Assembly: GCA_016719605.1 (NCBI GenBank)
Contig: JADJYW010000008.1
Location: forward strand, 396,363 to 460,362
Direction: 5' to 3'
Length of the DNA: 64,000 bases
From: Lewinellaceae bacterium
GTDB lineage: Bacteria; Bacteroidota; Bacteroidia; Chitinophagales; Saprospiraceae
In this document: positions 1-8,137 of the stretch, in pieces
Layout of the letters: each line of letters starts with the position of its first letter
Numbering within the stretch: position 1 is the stretch's first letter
Translations under genes and position numbers: made by a program
Notes under the pieces: generated by a model
What the model saw: only the letters and a program-made list of their open reading frames with translations
What the model was told of the DNA's origin: nothing
The model's database searches: none

Positions 1-260
1 TCGGGAAAGCCGCGTTGGCGCAGGGCGTCGCTGATGACGAATATGTCGTTGGAGGCATTGATACGTTGCCAGCCGCCGGCTGCGGGATAGTCGCCGATAC
101 CGATGAGCAGGGCAAACTTGTTGCCTGTTTGGGCGGAAGCAGCGGAAATGCCGAGCAGCAGCAGGGCAGTAAACAGGAGCTGTTGGGGGAACGCTACCCG
201 GGAAAACGGGGTACATCGTGGCCCAAACAGGACGGATAACAGCACGGATATGGTGTTCAT
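1..260 (-). CDS. C0: caspase-family protein, N-terminus only (runs off left edge)
   Basis: Reading the - strand from the ATG at 258-260 gives 86 residues with no stop before the window edge. The protein begins with a basic/hydrophobic leader, then a second hydrophobic run ending LLLGISAASAQ (signal peptide), followed directly by TGNKFALLIGIGDYP and then NASNDIFVISDALRQRGFP. The KFALLIGIGDYP strand followed by a D-x-x-x-L helix is the first beta-strand and helix of caspase/metacaspase (C14) domains. The catalytic His and Cys lie outside the window. It differs clearly from C1-C9 (which have RAVVVGISxYQ), has no repeat linker and is on the opposite strand. It is therefore a more distant member of the superfamily. 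Family assignment is inferred from the first motif only. Confidence 0.6.
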   Translation of the reverse strand, partial: MNTISVLLSVLFGPRCTPFSRVAFPQQLLFTALLLLGISAASAQTGNKFALLIGIGDYPAAGGWQRINASNDIFVISDALRQRGFP

Positions 261-396
261 TGCAAACAAAGTTTTGAATGATACTTGCGCTATTGATTCC
301 GAAGGCGGGAGATGGTTATCAGGCAGCGGGGGAATTTCTGCGCCGAAAAGTAACAAAGTTTGACTGTTTGGAAGACGCAAAAAAAATTTTCCCCTT

Positions 397-433
397 ACTG
401 ATAACCTGCGCTCCGGGGGTGGTATGAATGGTC
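397..433 (+). promoter_or_regulatory. Leader shared with the gene at 35280
   Basis: About 37 bases starting ACTGATAACC and containing GGGGTGGTATxAATGGTC recur at 35202-35236. Each copy lies 40-45 bases before the ATG of an unrelated small secreted protein, and each is preceded by a T-rich run. Conservation of non-coding sequence at the same place before two genes suggests a promoter or leader element. The function is inference. Confidence 0.4.
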
Positions 434-473
434 GTGTTCCACCAATTCAGTTCACTTAAAAAAACACTTTCCT

Positions 474-1147
474 ATGAAAAATTTATTTGTGCGTGCGCTT
501 GGCGCCGCTTTCTGTTTCACCGCACTGCTCCAACCACTTTCTGCGCAGGACAGAAGCAGGAGTACGGCATTGCCAACCTGGGCCCGGTGGTAAAGTCTGA
601 AGTCACAACAATCATTGCCTCGAATGGTACGCTCAGTGCCAACATCAAGGACGGCAGCACGCAGTACTGGTGCTACTACGCTATAGATGCCGAAGGGAAA
701 AACCGCAAGGCACTCGATCCGACGGATATTACTAAAGCCCCCGATGGCAGTGTCCAGTTCAGGCTGAGCGCACCTAAATCAACCCAGGTTATGCAGGCTG
801 TACTGGTCGTTGCCGCTACCAGTGACGAAGATGTGGTCGCCTCGGCCATACCCGATGCCGGCGCATCCACGGCTTTTACCAAAAAGGAGATGTCTGCTGT
901 TGCCCAATACGCAACGATTGATGTCCGCGCGAACACCGATGTTGATTACGAACTTTGGACCAAAGCAGACCCATCCGGTGAGTTTGTGAAAAAGGAAGAT
1001 CAATCCGGCCGGAAAAAGGCACCCACCGACTTGAACTTGCTGGATGACATTGTGATTGGTGATCCGGATGCCTACGAGATCAAGGTTGTGGTGACCTCGC
1101 CGAAGGGCGACGGTAGTACCGGCATCATCTTCCACGAGAAGAAGTAA
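474..1147 (+). CDS. Secreted protein of unknown function, frameshifted after the signal peptide
   Basis: The ATG at 474 opens a good signal peptide (MKNLFVRALGAAFCFTALL ending PLSAQ), but this frame closes soon after. The rest of the protein (EYGIANLGPVVKSEVTT to FHEKK, stop at 1145-1147) is in the +2 frame. The switch falls at about 545-560, where both frames read plausibly. A continuous alternative from ATG 428 has no convincing signal peptide. The mature part is about 195 residues, beta-rich and acidic, with no cysteine pattern or known motif that I recognise. It is followed by a clear terminator at 1185 and so is probably monocistronic. A single indel, sequencing error or real, best explains the break. 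Confidence 0.55.
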
Positions 1148-1184
1148 CAGTAATAACAGGAGCAATACACATAACTTGCAGCAC

Positions 1185-1219
1185 ACGGGCCAGAGGTAAT
1201 CTCTGACCCGTTTTTGTTT
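1185..1219 (+). terminator. Rho-independent terminator
   Basis: Arms ACGGGCCAGAG and CTCTGACCCGT pair with one mismatch around a 5-base loop and are followed by TTTTTGTTTTT. It ends the transcript of the secreted protein before the sigma-factor gene. Confidence 0.75.
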
Positions 1220-1285
1220 TTGTCGTACTTTGGCCACGAAAAATAATTGCCGCCTGGTGATAACGAAAACTCAACTACAGTATCA

Positions 1286-1858
1286 ATGAACAAAGCATTG
1301 GAATACGAATCCGATGAAGTCCTGCTGGATGCCTTGCGAAAAAACGACCCGGCGGCCTTCGAGTTTCTCTACCGGCAGTACTACCGAATGGTGACCAGTC
1401 AAGTGAACGATCGAGGCTTGTCGGACGCCGATGCCCAGGATATTTTCCAGGAAGTGTTGCTGGTACTGGTGCGTACGATCCAGCGTCCCGATTTTGGGTT
1501 GACGGCCAAACTGAGCACCTTTTTGTTCGCCATCGCCCGCAACCTGTTGTTGAAAAAAAGCGGCAAACCAACGGATATGCCATTGGACGATGAATCCCTG
1601 TTGCGCCTCGGGCACCAAACGCCGGAAACCGATCCGGCTCTTTTCGAGGAGCGACTCAATACGGTGGTTGATTGTCTGGCCCTGCTTGATTCCGACTGCT
1701 GTACGCTGCTGATGCTCTCTTTTTTTGAAAAACGCTCCCAGACGGAAATCGCCCAGACGATGGGCTATACCGAAGCATTTGTCAAAGTAAAAAAACACCG
1801 ATGCCTGAACTACCTGCGCAAACACGTCAAACAACATCCGCTTTTCAAAGACGAATAA
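1286..1858 (+). CDS. ECF-type RNA polymerase sigma factor
   Basis: This 190-residue protein has the two-domain sigma-70 layout. Region 2 spans about residues 22-90 (AFEFLYRQYYRMV, then DAQDIFQEVLLVL and a STFLFAIARNLLL segment). Region 4 spans about 130-180 and contains the helix-turn-helix SQTEIAQTMGYTEAFVKVKKHRCLNYLRK. ATG 1286 is preferred to the longer reading from 1247 because the usual family N-terminus (EVLLDALRKNDPAAF) starts just after it. It lies 80 bases before a membrane anti-sigma-like gene, the usual ECF arrangement. As with most ECF systems it probably controls its own locus and surface or envelope genes. The link to the neighbouring M48 and caspase genes is inferred from position. 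Confidence 0.9.
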   Translation: MNKALEYESDEVLLDALRKNDPAAFEFLYRQYYRMVTSQVNDRGLSDADAQDIFQEVLLVLVRTIQRPDFGLTAKLSTFLFAIARNLLLKKSGKPTDMPLDDESLLRLGHQTPETDPALFEERLNTVVDCLALLDSDCCTLLMLSFFEKRSQTEIAQTMGYTEAFVKVKKHRCLNYLRKHVKQHPLFKDE

Positions 1859-1937
1859 ATCAACGCCTTATGGATGCAGGATTAACCTCGTCCCGGCCTG
1901 AAAAACAAATCCTGACTAATTTTTAATACCGCGCTTC

Positions 1938-2777
1938 ATGAACGAACAACATATAGATACGATACACCGGTACCTCACCGGCATGATGGATGCAGCCGAA
2001 CAGCAAGCCTTTGAGGCTGAAATCCAGCAGAACCCGGCACTGCGCCGGGAAGTAGAACTGGAGCGCATGCTGTTGGCCGGCATCGAATACGCCGGCCGGA
2101 ACGATGCCCGTAAAACCATCGAATCTGTGCAGACCAAACTTCGCCAGGAAGGATTTTTTGATTCGGCACAGACCAAACCAATGCCCACGCTTACTATTGT
2201 TCACTCTTCAAAAGTTACGATCATGAAACGCATCCTTGCAATTGCTGCTACCTTCATCGTCCTCGCCGGAGGTGTATGGTTTTTTATGAACCAGGAAACC
2301 CCGCTGGACACTAATGCACTCTTTACACAATACTACCAGCCCAAGGATGACATTCAACGGGCCAAGAGCATCATAGAAACGCTGGATTCTTATGGCCTTG
2401 CCGGCGTACAAACCGACACCGATACGCTCAAAATGGCGCTCCAACTGTACGAAGCCGACAAATACAACGAAGCGCTTGCCCTGCTCAAGGGTTTTGCCGA
2501 AATCCACCCGGAGAATGACGTGGCCCAGTACTACATCGGCGTCATCCACATCAGCCAGGGGCGTTATGCCAAGGCTATCGAAGTGCTGCTGCCCATCTCC
2601 CGCTCCGAGGAGTCTGCCCTGAAAAACGACGCCCTGTGGAACCTCGGCCTGTGCTACATGAAAACTGAAAACGGCGTCGAAGACGCCCGAAACGCCTTCA
2701 CCAAACTATCCGGCGACAACAATTACCCCAACCACCGCGGCGCCAAAGCCGTACTCGAACAACTGCTCCCGCAGTAA
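1938..2777 (+). CDS. Membrane-anchored anti-sigma-like protein with TPRs
   Basis: This 279-residue protein has an N-terminal cytoplasmic helical segment (HIDTIHRYLTGMMDAAEQQAFEAEI, FecR/RsiW-like in style, without a zinc motif) and one transmembrane helix at about residues 98-117 (ILAIAATFIVLAGGVWFF). Its periplasmic part has about three TPRs from residue 150 (ALQLYEADKYNEALALLKGF, AQYYIGVIHISQGRYAKAIEVL, ALWNLGLCYMKT). Position right after the sigma gene and topology support an anti-sigma role, with the sigma held by the N-terminus and signals sensed by the periplasmic TPRs. No anti-sigma motif is strict enough to prove this. The stop codon is followed directly by the 15-nt repeat cluster. 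Confidence 0.75.
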   Translation: MNEQHIDTIHRYLTGMMDAAEQQAFEAEIQQNPALRREVELERMLLAGIEYAGRNDARKTIESVQTKLRQEGFFDSAQTKPMPTLTIVHSSKVTIMKRILAIAATFIVLAGGVWFFMNQETPLDTNALFTQYYQPKDDIQRAKSIIETLDSYGLAGVQTDTDTLKMALQLYEADKYNEALALLKGFAEIHPENDVAQYYIGVIHISQGRYAKAIEVLLPISRSEESALKNDALWNLGLCYMKTENGVEDARNAFTKLSGDNNYPNHRGAKAVLEQLLPQ

Positions 2778-2780
2778 GCG

Positions 2781-2945
2781 GTTTCTGGTTGGAAAAAAAG
2801 GTTGGAAGGTTGGAGGGTTTCTGGTTGGAGGGTTAGAAGGTTGTATAAACCAGAAACCTTCCAACCAGAAACCCTCCAACCAGAAACCCTCCAACCTTCT
2901 AACCTTTTCCAACCAGAAACCCTCTAACCTTTTCCAACCTCTTCC
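2781..2945. repeat. Cluster of AACCAGAAACCTTCC-type 15-nt repeats, fold-back
   Basis: The left part reads GGTTGGAAGGTTGGAGGG and so on. The right part is its complement (CCAGAAACCTTCCAACC repeated with CCAGAAACCCTCC), so the locus can fold on a centre near 2850. The same repeat occurs at 13088, 18845, 21571, 27646, 30290 and 52544, both between genes and inside caspase coding sequence. Confidence 0.85.
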
Positions 2946-2950
2946 AGGCT

Positions 2951-4537
2951 ATGTTTAATAAACTATTTTGGCCTGCCGTACTCAGTGTGTGCTTCATGCT
3001 CCCGCTGCAAGGCGGCACGCCGCAGACCGTGGCACAGGGCGTATTGGATCACCTGTACACCACCAACGGAAATTACCGGTTCAAGAAACCGAAACTGACT
3101 ATTTCCACCGAAAACAATAAAGTAGCGGCTTTTAGCCCCTGGAAGAACACCATCGTTCTGGATCAAAAAGCATATCAAATCTGCCGGGACTTCGGGCGCG
3201 ATTCGTTGTCGGCACTGGCCTACATCCTGGGGCACGAACTGGTGCATGCGTACCAGACCGAAATCAAAAGTGGACGGGTGCAAACCAACTTTCTGGCCTA
3301 CAACCAGCACTACACCACCGATACCCGTATCGAAAAAGTGGCCGATGTGCAAGGGCTGTTCAACGCCTGGCTGGCCGGCTACAAGGCGCTTCAGGTGATG
3401 CCCGACCTGATTGAGCGGATTTACAAGGAATACGGTCTTATCGGAAAAATTCTGCCCGGCTACCCTACGCTAGCTGAGCGCAAGGCCACTACCGAGGAGG
3501 TGCTGGCTATCGCACTGGACCTGCGCGACTTGTTTGAAAGCAGCAACTACCTGCTCGTGCTTGGGCGGCACAGCCTCGCTGCTGCGGGCTACGAACATAT
3601 CCTGCAATACTACCAGGGCGCCGAGATGCACAACAACCTGGGCATCGCATACGCCCTGAGTGCACAGGAGTTCTGGAACCCGAAGACGGACAACTTCGTC
3701 TATCCGCTGGAGGCCGACTGGCACACCAAACTGGCCCGTACCAGCCGCGGACCGGAGGCGGCCGATCCCGCGCTCCAACCGCTGCGCACGGCTCTTTTGG
3801 AAAAAGCCGCCGGGCAGTTCCGAACCGCCGCCGACCTGAACGCCGACTACCTGCCTGCCCGCATCAATCTCGTATGTGTGCTCAACCTGCTGGGCAGTTC
3901 GGTGGAGGCGCTGAAATATGCCGAAATACACCTGCTGAAACATATCAGCGGGCGCAAGAAAGCCGGCGGGCAAGTGCCAGAAATGGCGGAAATCGCGCTG
4001 GGTATCACGTATGCTTTGTTGCCCGGCGGCGCTCGCCGGGCCGAAGCTGAGGCGCTATTTAAACGGTTGTCGGGTTCGACGTACCTGGTCAGCGCCCTGT
4101 ACGCCCAGCAAAACCTGCAGTGCCTGTACGGCGCCCCCAACCCCGACGTATTGAGCAATATGCCGCTGCCCCCGGCATTTCGCCAACAAATAAACCGCAT
4201 GGAGTTGGGCTCCACCAGCAATCTGGAACGCACCACGATTGATGCCAACAACGAGATTTATTTTGCCAAAAAGCGCAGCGCGACTGCCGGCTCCGGCACG
4301 TTTGTTTTCTCGAACAACCGGGGCAACTTGGTCAGTCTCCTGCGTTTTCAAAACCGCAACCTCGCCGACGTGAGCATCCTGCAGCCCGAGGAGGACCTGT
4401 CCACCGCCGCGTACCGCAACATTCTGGCCGCCAAAGACGGGTTTTACCTGAAATCGCCCGCAGACCGGGCCGTGCTGAAAGTGGACGCCAAGGGACGGGT
4501 ACTGGAAATGGTGAAGTATGTGGAGCATGGGCAGTAA
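2951..4537 (+). CDS. Secreted M48-like metallopeptidase with TPR tail
   Basis: This 528-residue protein begins with a signal peptide (FWPAVLSVCFMLPLQGG). The zinc site is HELVH (His95, Glu96, His99) with a downstream ExxAD segment (Glu128 to Asp132) as likely third ligand, the gluzincin/M48 pattern. TPR-like helices follow from about residue 200 (NNLGIAYAL, AAGQFRTAADLNADYLPARINLVCVL), and the C-terminus is beta-rich with no known domain. It is a distant paralogue of the protein at 40186-41856, which has the same peptidase plus TPR order. It follows the sigma/anti-sigma pair in the same direction and precedes C1. Envelope protein turnover or anti-sigma processing is a possible job, but this is inference. 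Substrate unknown. Confidence 0.8.
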   Translation: MFNKLFWPAVLSVCFMLPLQGGTPQTVAQGVLDHLYTTNGNYRFKKPKLTISTENNKVAAFSPWKNTIVLDQKAYQICRDFGRDSLSALAYILGHELVHAYQTEIKSGRVQTNFLAYNQHYTTDTRIEKVADVQGLFNAWLAGYKALQVMPDLIERIYKEYGLIGKILPGYPTLAERKATTEEVLAIALDLRDLFESSNYLLVLGRHSLAAAGYEHILQYYQGAEMHNNLGIAYALSAQEFWNPKTDNFVYPLEADWHTKLARTSRGPEAADPALQPLRTALLEKAAGQFRTAADLNADYLPARINLVCVLNLLGSSVEALKYAEIHLLKHISGRKKAGGQVPEMAEIALGITYALLPGGARRAEAEALFKRLSGSTYLVSALYAQQNLQCLYGAPNPDVLSNMPLPPAFRQQINRMELGSTSNLERTTIDANNEIYFAKKRSATAGSGTFVFSNNRGNLVSLLRFQNRNLADVSILQPEEDLSTAAYRNILAAKDGFYLKSPADRAVLKVDAKGRVLEMVKYVEHGQ

Positions 4538-4548
4538 CAGCCGATACT

Positions 4549-4698
4549 GGGTTGTGTCAAAAGGGTAACGAGCGTTTTTTGCCCCAAATATTATTCAAAT
4601 TTACCGCAGAGACGCGGAGGCGCAGAGCATATAACTCCGCGTTTCTGCGGTAAAAAATTTGCGACGTCGCGTGCCGCCTTACCCTTTTGGCACAACCC
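4549..4698. mobile_element. 150-bp MITE-like element
   Basis: Terminal inverted repeats of about 20 bases (GGGTTGTGTCAAAAGGGTAA at the left, complement with one mismatch at the right end) enclose an inner fold-back (CCGCAGAGACGCGG and its complement). There is no reading frame. Size, inverted ends and lack of coding support a non-autonomous element. I see only this copy. Confidence 0.65.
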
Positions 4699-4979
4699 CC
4701 TCTACATGCAGATGATCACTCAACCATCTGTGGCGTAATTATTTTACCGTGATATTCTGACCGTCTGCAGTTGAACGCATAGTTTTGTTCTGTAAATCAC
4801 GCCTTTCCCCCATTCGCCCGCATCTCCCGGCAAATACACACAACCAACCTGCTGCAAGCGCCCTGCTTGACTGTTGTTCAGGCTAATCTTCTAAAAGCGC
4901 CCCGCACGCTTCATTTTCGGCGCCATTTACTCCCATTACTAACATAAACCAACGTGCTCAGCACGCTAACTTTTTTGTT
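4699..4979. other. Intergenic region before C1, with a duplicated segment
   Basis: No gene is seen. Bases of about 4830-4940 (core CTGCTGCAAGC, then GCCCCGCACGCTTCAT, then CGGCGCC and TACTCC) are recognisably repeated at about 7826-7925 before the SusC gene, so they may carry a shared promoter or regulatory site. C1 starts just after AACTTTTTTGTTGTG. Confidence 0.5.
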
Positions 4980-7644
4980 GTGATGCGAAAGCCAATATGC
5001 ATTTTCCTGCTACTTGCCGGCATTTCGGGCATTTTGTCCGCCCAAACGGAAAAAGGCGCCACACTCCTTGCCACTAAAAATGCAACTCCTAAAGCTCAAA
5101 ACTCAACAAGAGCCGTCGTGGTCGGCATTTCCGATTATCAGGACAACGGCATCCCTGACCTGCAATATGCGCACCGGGATGCGGAGGCGTTTGCGGAGTG
5201 GCTCCTTGCTCCTGCCGGCGGAAGCGTATCTGCCGATAACATCTGGCTGTTGCTCAATGAGCAAGCCACGGCCGGGCAATTCACCGCTGCTATTGACTGG
5301 CTCCTCGAACAAACCATAGAGGGCGACCGGGCAGTGCTTTATTTTAGCGGGCATGGCGATATGGAAGCCAAAATCCTCAATCAATTGGGCTTTCTCCTTC
5401 TGTATGACTCTCCCGCCCAGGCATACCTCGCAGGCGCTCTTCCGGTGGATATTTTGAAACAGGTGATCACCACCCTTTCTGTAGAAAAAAAAGCAGAAGT
5501 GTTAGTTGTGGCGGATGCCTGCCGGGCAGGCAAGCTGGCGGGCAATCATGTCATCGGCGCTCAGCTGACCAATGCCAACCTCGCCAAACAATTTGCCGGC
5601 GAACAAAAAATTCTCTCCTGCCAGGCGGACGAATACTCCGTTGAAGGCGAGCAGTGGGGCGGCGGGCGTGGCGCTTTTTCGTACCATCTCGTTGCCGGGC
5701 TGTACGGGCAGGCCGACCAGAACGGCGACCAATACATAACCCTCCTGGAAATAGAACATTTCCTGCAAGACCATGTCTCGCCGGAGGTCGCACCATTGTC
5801 ACAAATTCCCCTCACGGTGGGTGATAAAACACAGGTGGTAAGCCTGGCCGATGCGAAAACCCTGGCTATGCTGAAAACGGGTGCGCCTGCTTCGCCGGCC
5901 GGCTTCTCCAGCGTGGAACAACGGGGGTTGGTGCAAGACATATTGAAAAAAGCAGACACTTCGATCGTTGCGCTTTACCAGGCGTTCCGGAAAGCCCTGG
6001 AAGAAAAGCGCCTGCTGGAGCCGGCCGGAGATTGTGCAGCGGATTTTTATACGCGCCTGACCCGGGAACAGGGTATTGAACCCCTCCACAATTATCTGCG
6101 ACGCAATTACGCCGCCGCCCTTCAGGATGAAGCCCAACAGGCGCTCAATGCCATGCTGAACGATGACCCCTACGAGCAAAACCATTGGGATTACAATCCG
6201 GACAGGTATACCCGCTACCCGGAGTACCTCGAAAAAGCCGTCGAGTTGTTGGGCGACCAGCATTACATGTACAATTCGCTGATGGCGAAGCTGCTGTTTT
6301 TTAAAGCCCGGAATTTAGGGGGTGAAGAGTATTTTTGGGTAAGAAACGATTCCATCTTACGGCAGGCCCGACAAGTACTGCGAGAAGCGCTGAAGTTCGA
6401 GCCGGGTGCGGCTTATATTTACTACGCCATCGGCTCATCCCACTTCTATGACCTCGACAGGGACTCCTTTTTGCTAAACCATGATAAAGCCATTTCCCTC
6501 GCGCCTTCCTGGATCATGCCCCGGTTAAATATCACAGACCATTATTTTTCAAATTTCAGCAGCCCTGACTGGCAAACCTGCGAGCGCTACATTTTGGATG
6601 CTCTAACGCTGAAACCGGATAATTATAGCCTGACTGAACAGCCTCGCCTGGGTGTACCAGCGCATGTTCCGTCTGGACGATGCCATCGCCCTTGCGCATA
6701 AAATGGCAGAAATGCGACCCGACTTGCCGAACGCGTACGCCACCCTGGGAACCACCTACAAAGTACTGCGTCAATATGATTTGAGTGAGCATTTTGCCCA
6801 AAAAGCCTTGCAGGTAGACTCCTCGGTTGGGATTTGGCCTTTGAACGAATTGGAAATTGTCTATTGCCGTACCCGGCAATATGACAAAGAATTCCGGTTA
6901 AACCAGAAATATAGAGGCAAGGCTCAATTCACGATTACCCGAAGTTTGAAGCAGCTCAGGTTGGTTGAAATTTTAGAGCAGGGGGTTTCCAAGTTCGCGG
7001 CAAAATATCCATGTGGCGCGGATGACCTCAATTGCAAGGTGAGACGGCTCGCCGGTACCGGAACACGCCGACTTTGGCAGGGTCATTTTCAAGAAGCCAA
7101 ATCCATGTTTTTACAAACACTTCCGCTTTTGCCTAACCCTGACGTACTTTATGTGGATATTTTTAACGGTTTGGCACAAATCGCCGCCCACGAAGGTCTC
7201 CCGGATTCAGCCGAATACTACTTCCATAAAGCCATTGATTATCATTTCACCCGGTTTGGTTCCTGGATGGACAGGACATATTACGCCGATGCCCGCTACC
7301 AGTACGCCCGCTTCCTCCTCACCCAAAACCGCGTCGCCGACGCCGAAGCACAACTGCTGAAAGCCGAGGAGATAGACCCCCGTAACCCGCTCAACTACTA
7401 CGGTATGGCCGTACTCCACGTCGCGCAAAAACACGAGAAGGAGGCGCTTGTCTGGCTCGCCAAAGCCCTCGAATGGTACTATCCAGACTACGATGAGATC
7501 ATGGCCGAGCCGCTGTTCCAAAATATCCGCGAAACGAAACGCTTTCAGGCGCTGATGAAACAGTACTTCCCCGACGGCTCCGACCGGCCCAAGGTGGAGG
7601 CGCTGGCGCGGCAGTATTTACCGGATATATTCGGAAAGGGATAA
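4980..7644 (+). CDS. C1: secreted caspase-TPR protein, one frameshift
   Basis: The signal peptide is residues 1-22 (to ILSAQ), then a linker, then the caspase-like domain from RAVVVGISDYQ (about 44). The dyad is His125 in YFSGHGDME and Cys181 in DACRAGKLAG, followed by the conserved WGGGRG loop. The family block YLRRNYAAALQDEAQQALN and the ELLGDQHYM segment come next, then TPRs and the C-terminal block EPLFQNIRETKRFQALMKQYF. At about 6641 a one-base insertion moves the frame. The upstream frame stops at 6701 and the downstream frame continues with LAWVYQRMF, which matches C2 (LAWLYQRMI). Corrected length is about 887 residues, like C2. There is no T9SS C-terminal domain, so a periplasmic site is likely. 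Substrate unknown; cleavage after basic residues, as in metacaspases, is only a possibility. Confidence 0.85.
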
Positions 7645-8137
7645 TCGGTATGGAAATGTATCAAAGATTTGATGAAAAATTGGGCCTCCGTTGATACCCG
7701 CCACTTACCTGCGACTAAATTTTTCACGCCCCAACTCCATACTGCCAACCCGAACAAGCTGTAGTTTTGAATCTGAAAACGGTATCCCATTTTCCCCATC
7801 CACCGATGTTGCCCCGATAAGCATATATACAACCAAACTGCTGCAAGCACCCTGCTTGCTCCCTGTCGTATTCATCTTCCGACGACGCCCCGCACGCTTC
7901 ATAAACGGCGCCGCCTACTCCTTCTTTGTCGCACAAAAACTACTCCCGGCCGACTGTGTCGCGTGAGCATCGGAATTGCTTTGCCTGTTTTCCCGTGGCG
8001 GCATTTCCGAACGATCCGACGCACGGCGCAACACGCCGGTGCTAACCAACTCCCGGTTTCGGGATTCATGGCCGCCGCATAGTGTGTCCCGGTTTTCCAT
8101 CCTTCGCCACATTCACCTTTTAACTCAATGCTATTGT
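7645..8137. other. Intergenic region before susC-like gene
   Basis: No gene is supported. Bases of about 7826-7925 repeat the segment found before C1 (4830-4940). The open frame running into the SusC gene from 7976 lacks a plausible start before 8138. Confidence 0.5.

Noticed and set aside
2781..2945. Possible CRISPR or rRNA-like repeat
   Set aside because: Units are 15 bases without spacers and occur all over the window, also inside genes.
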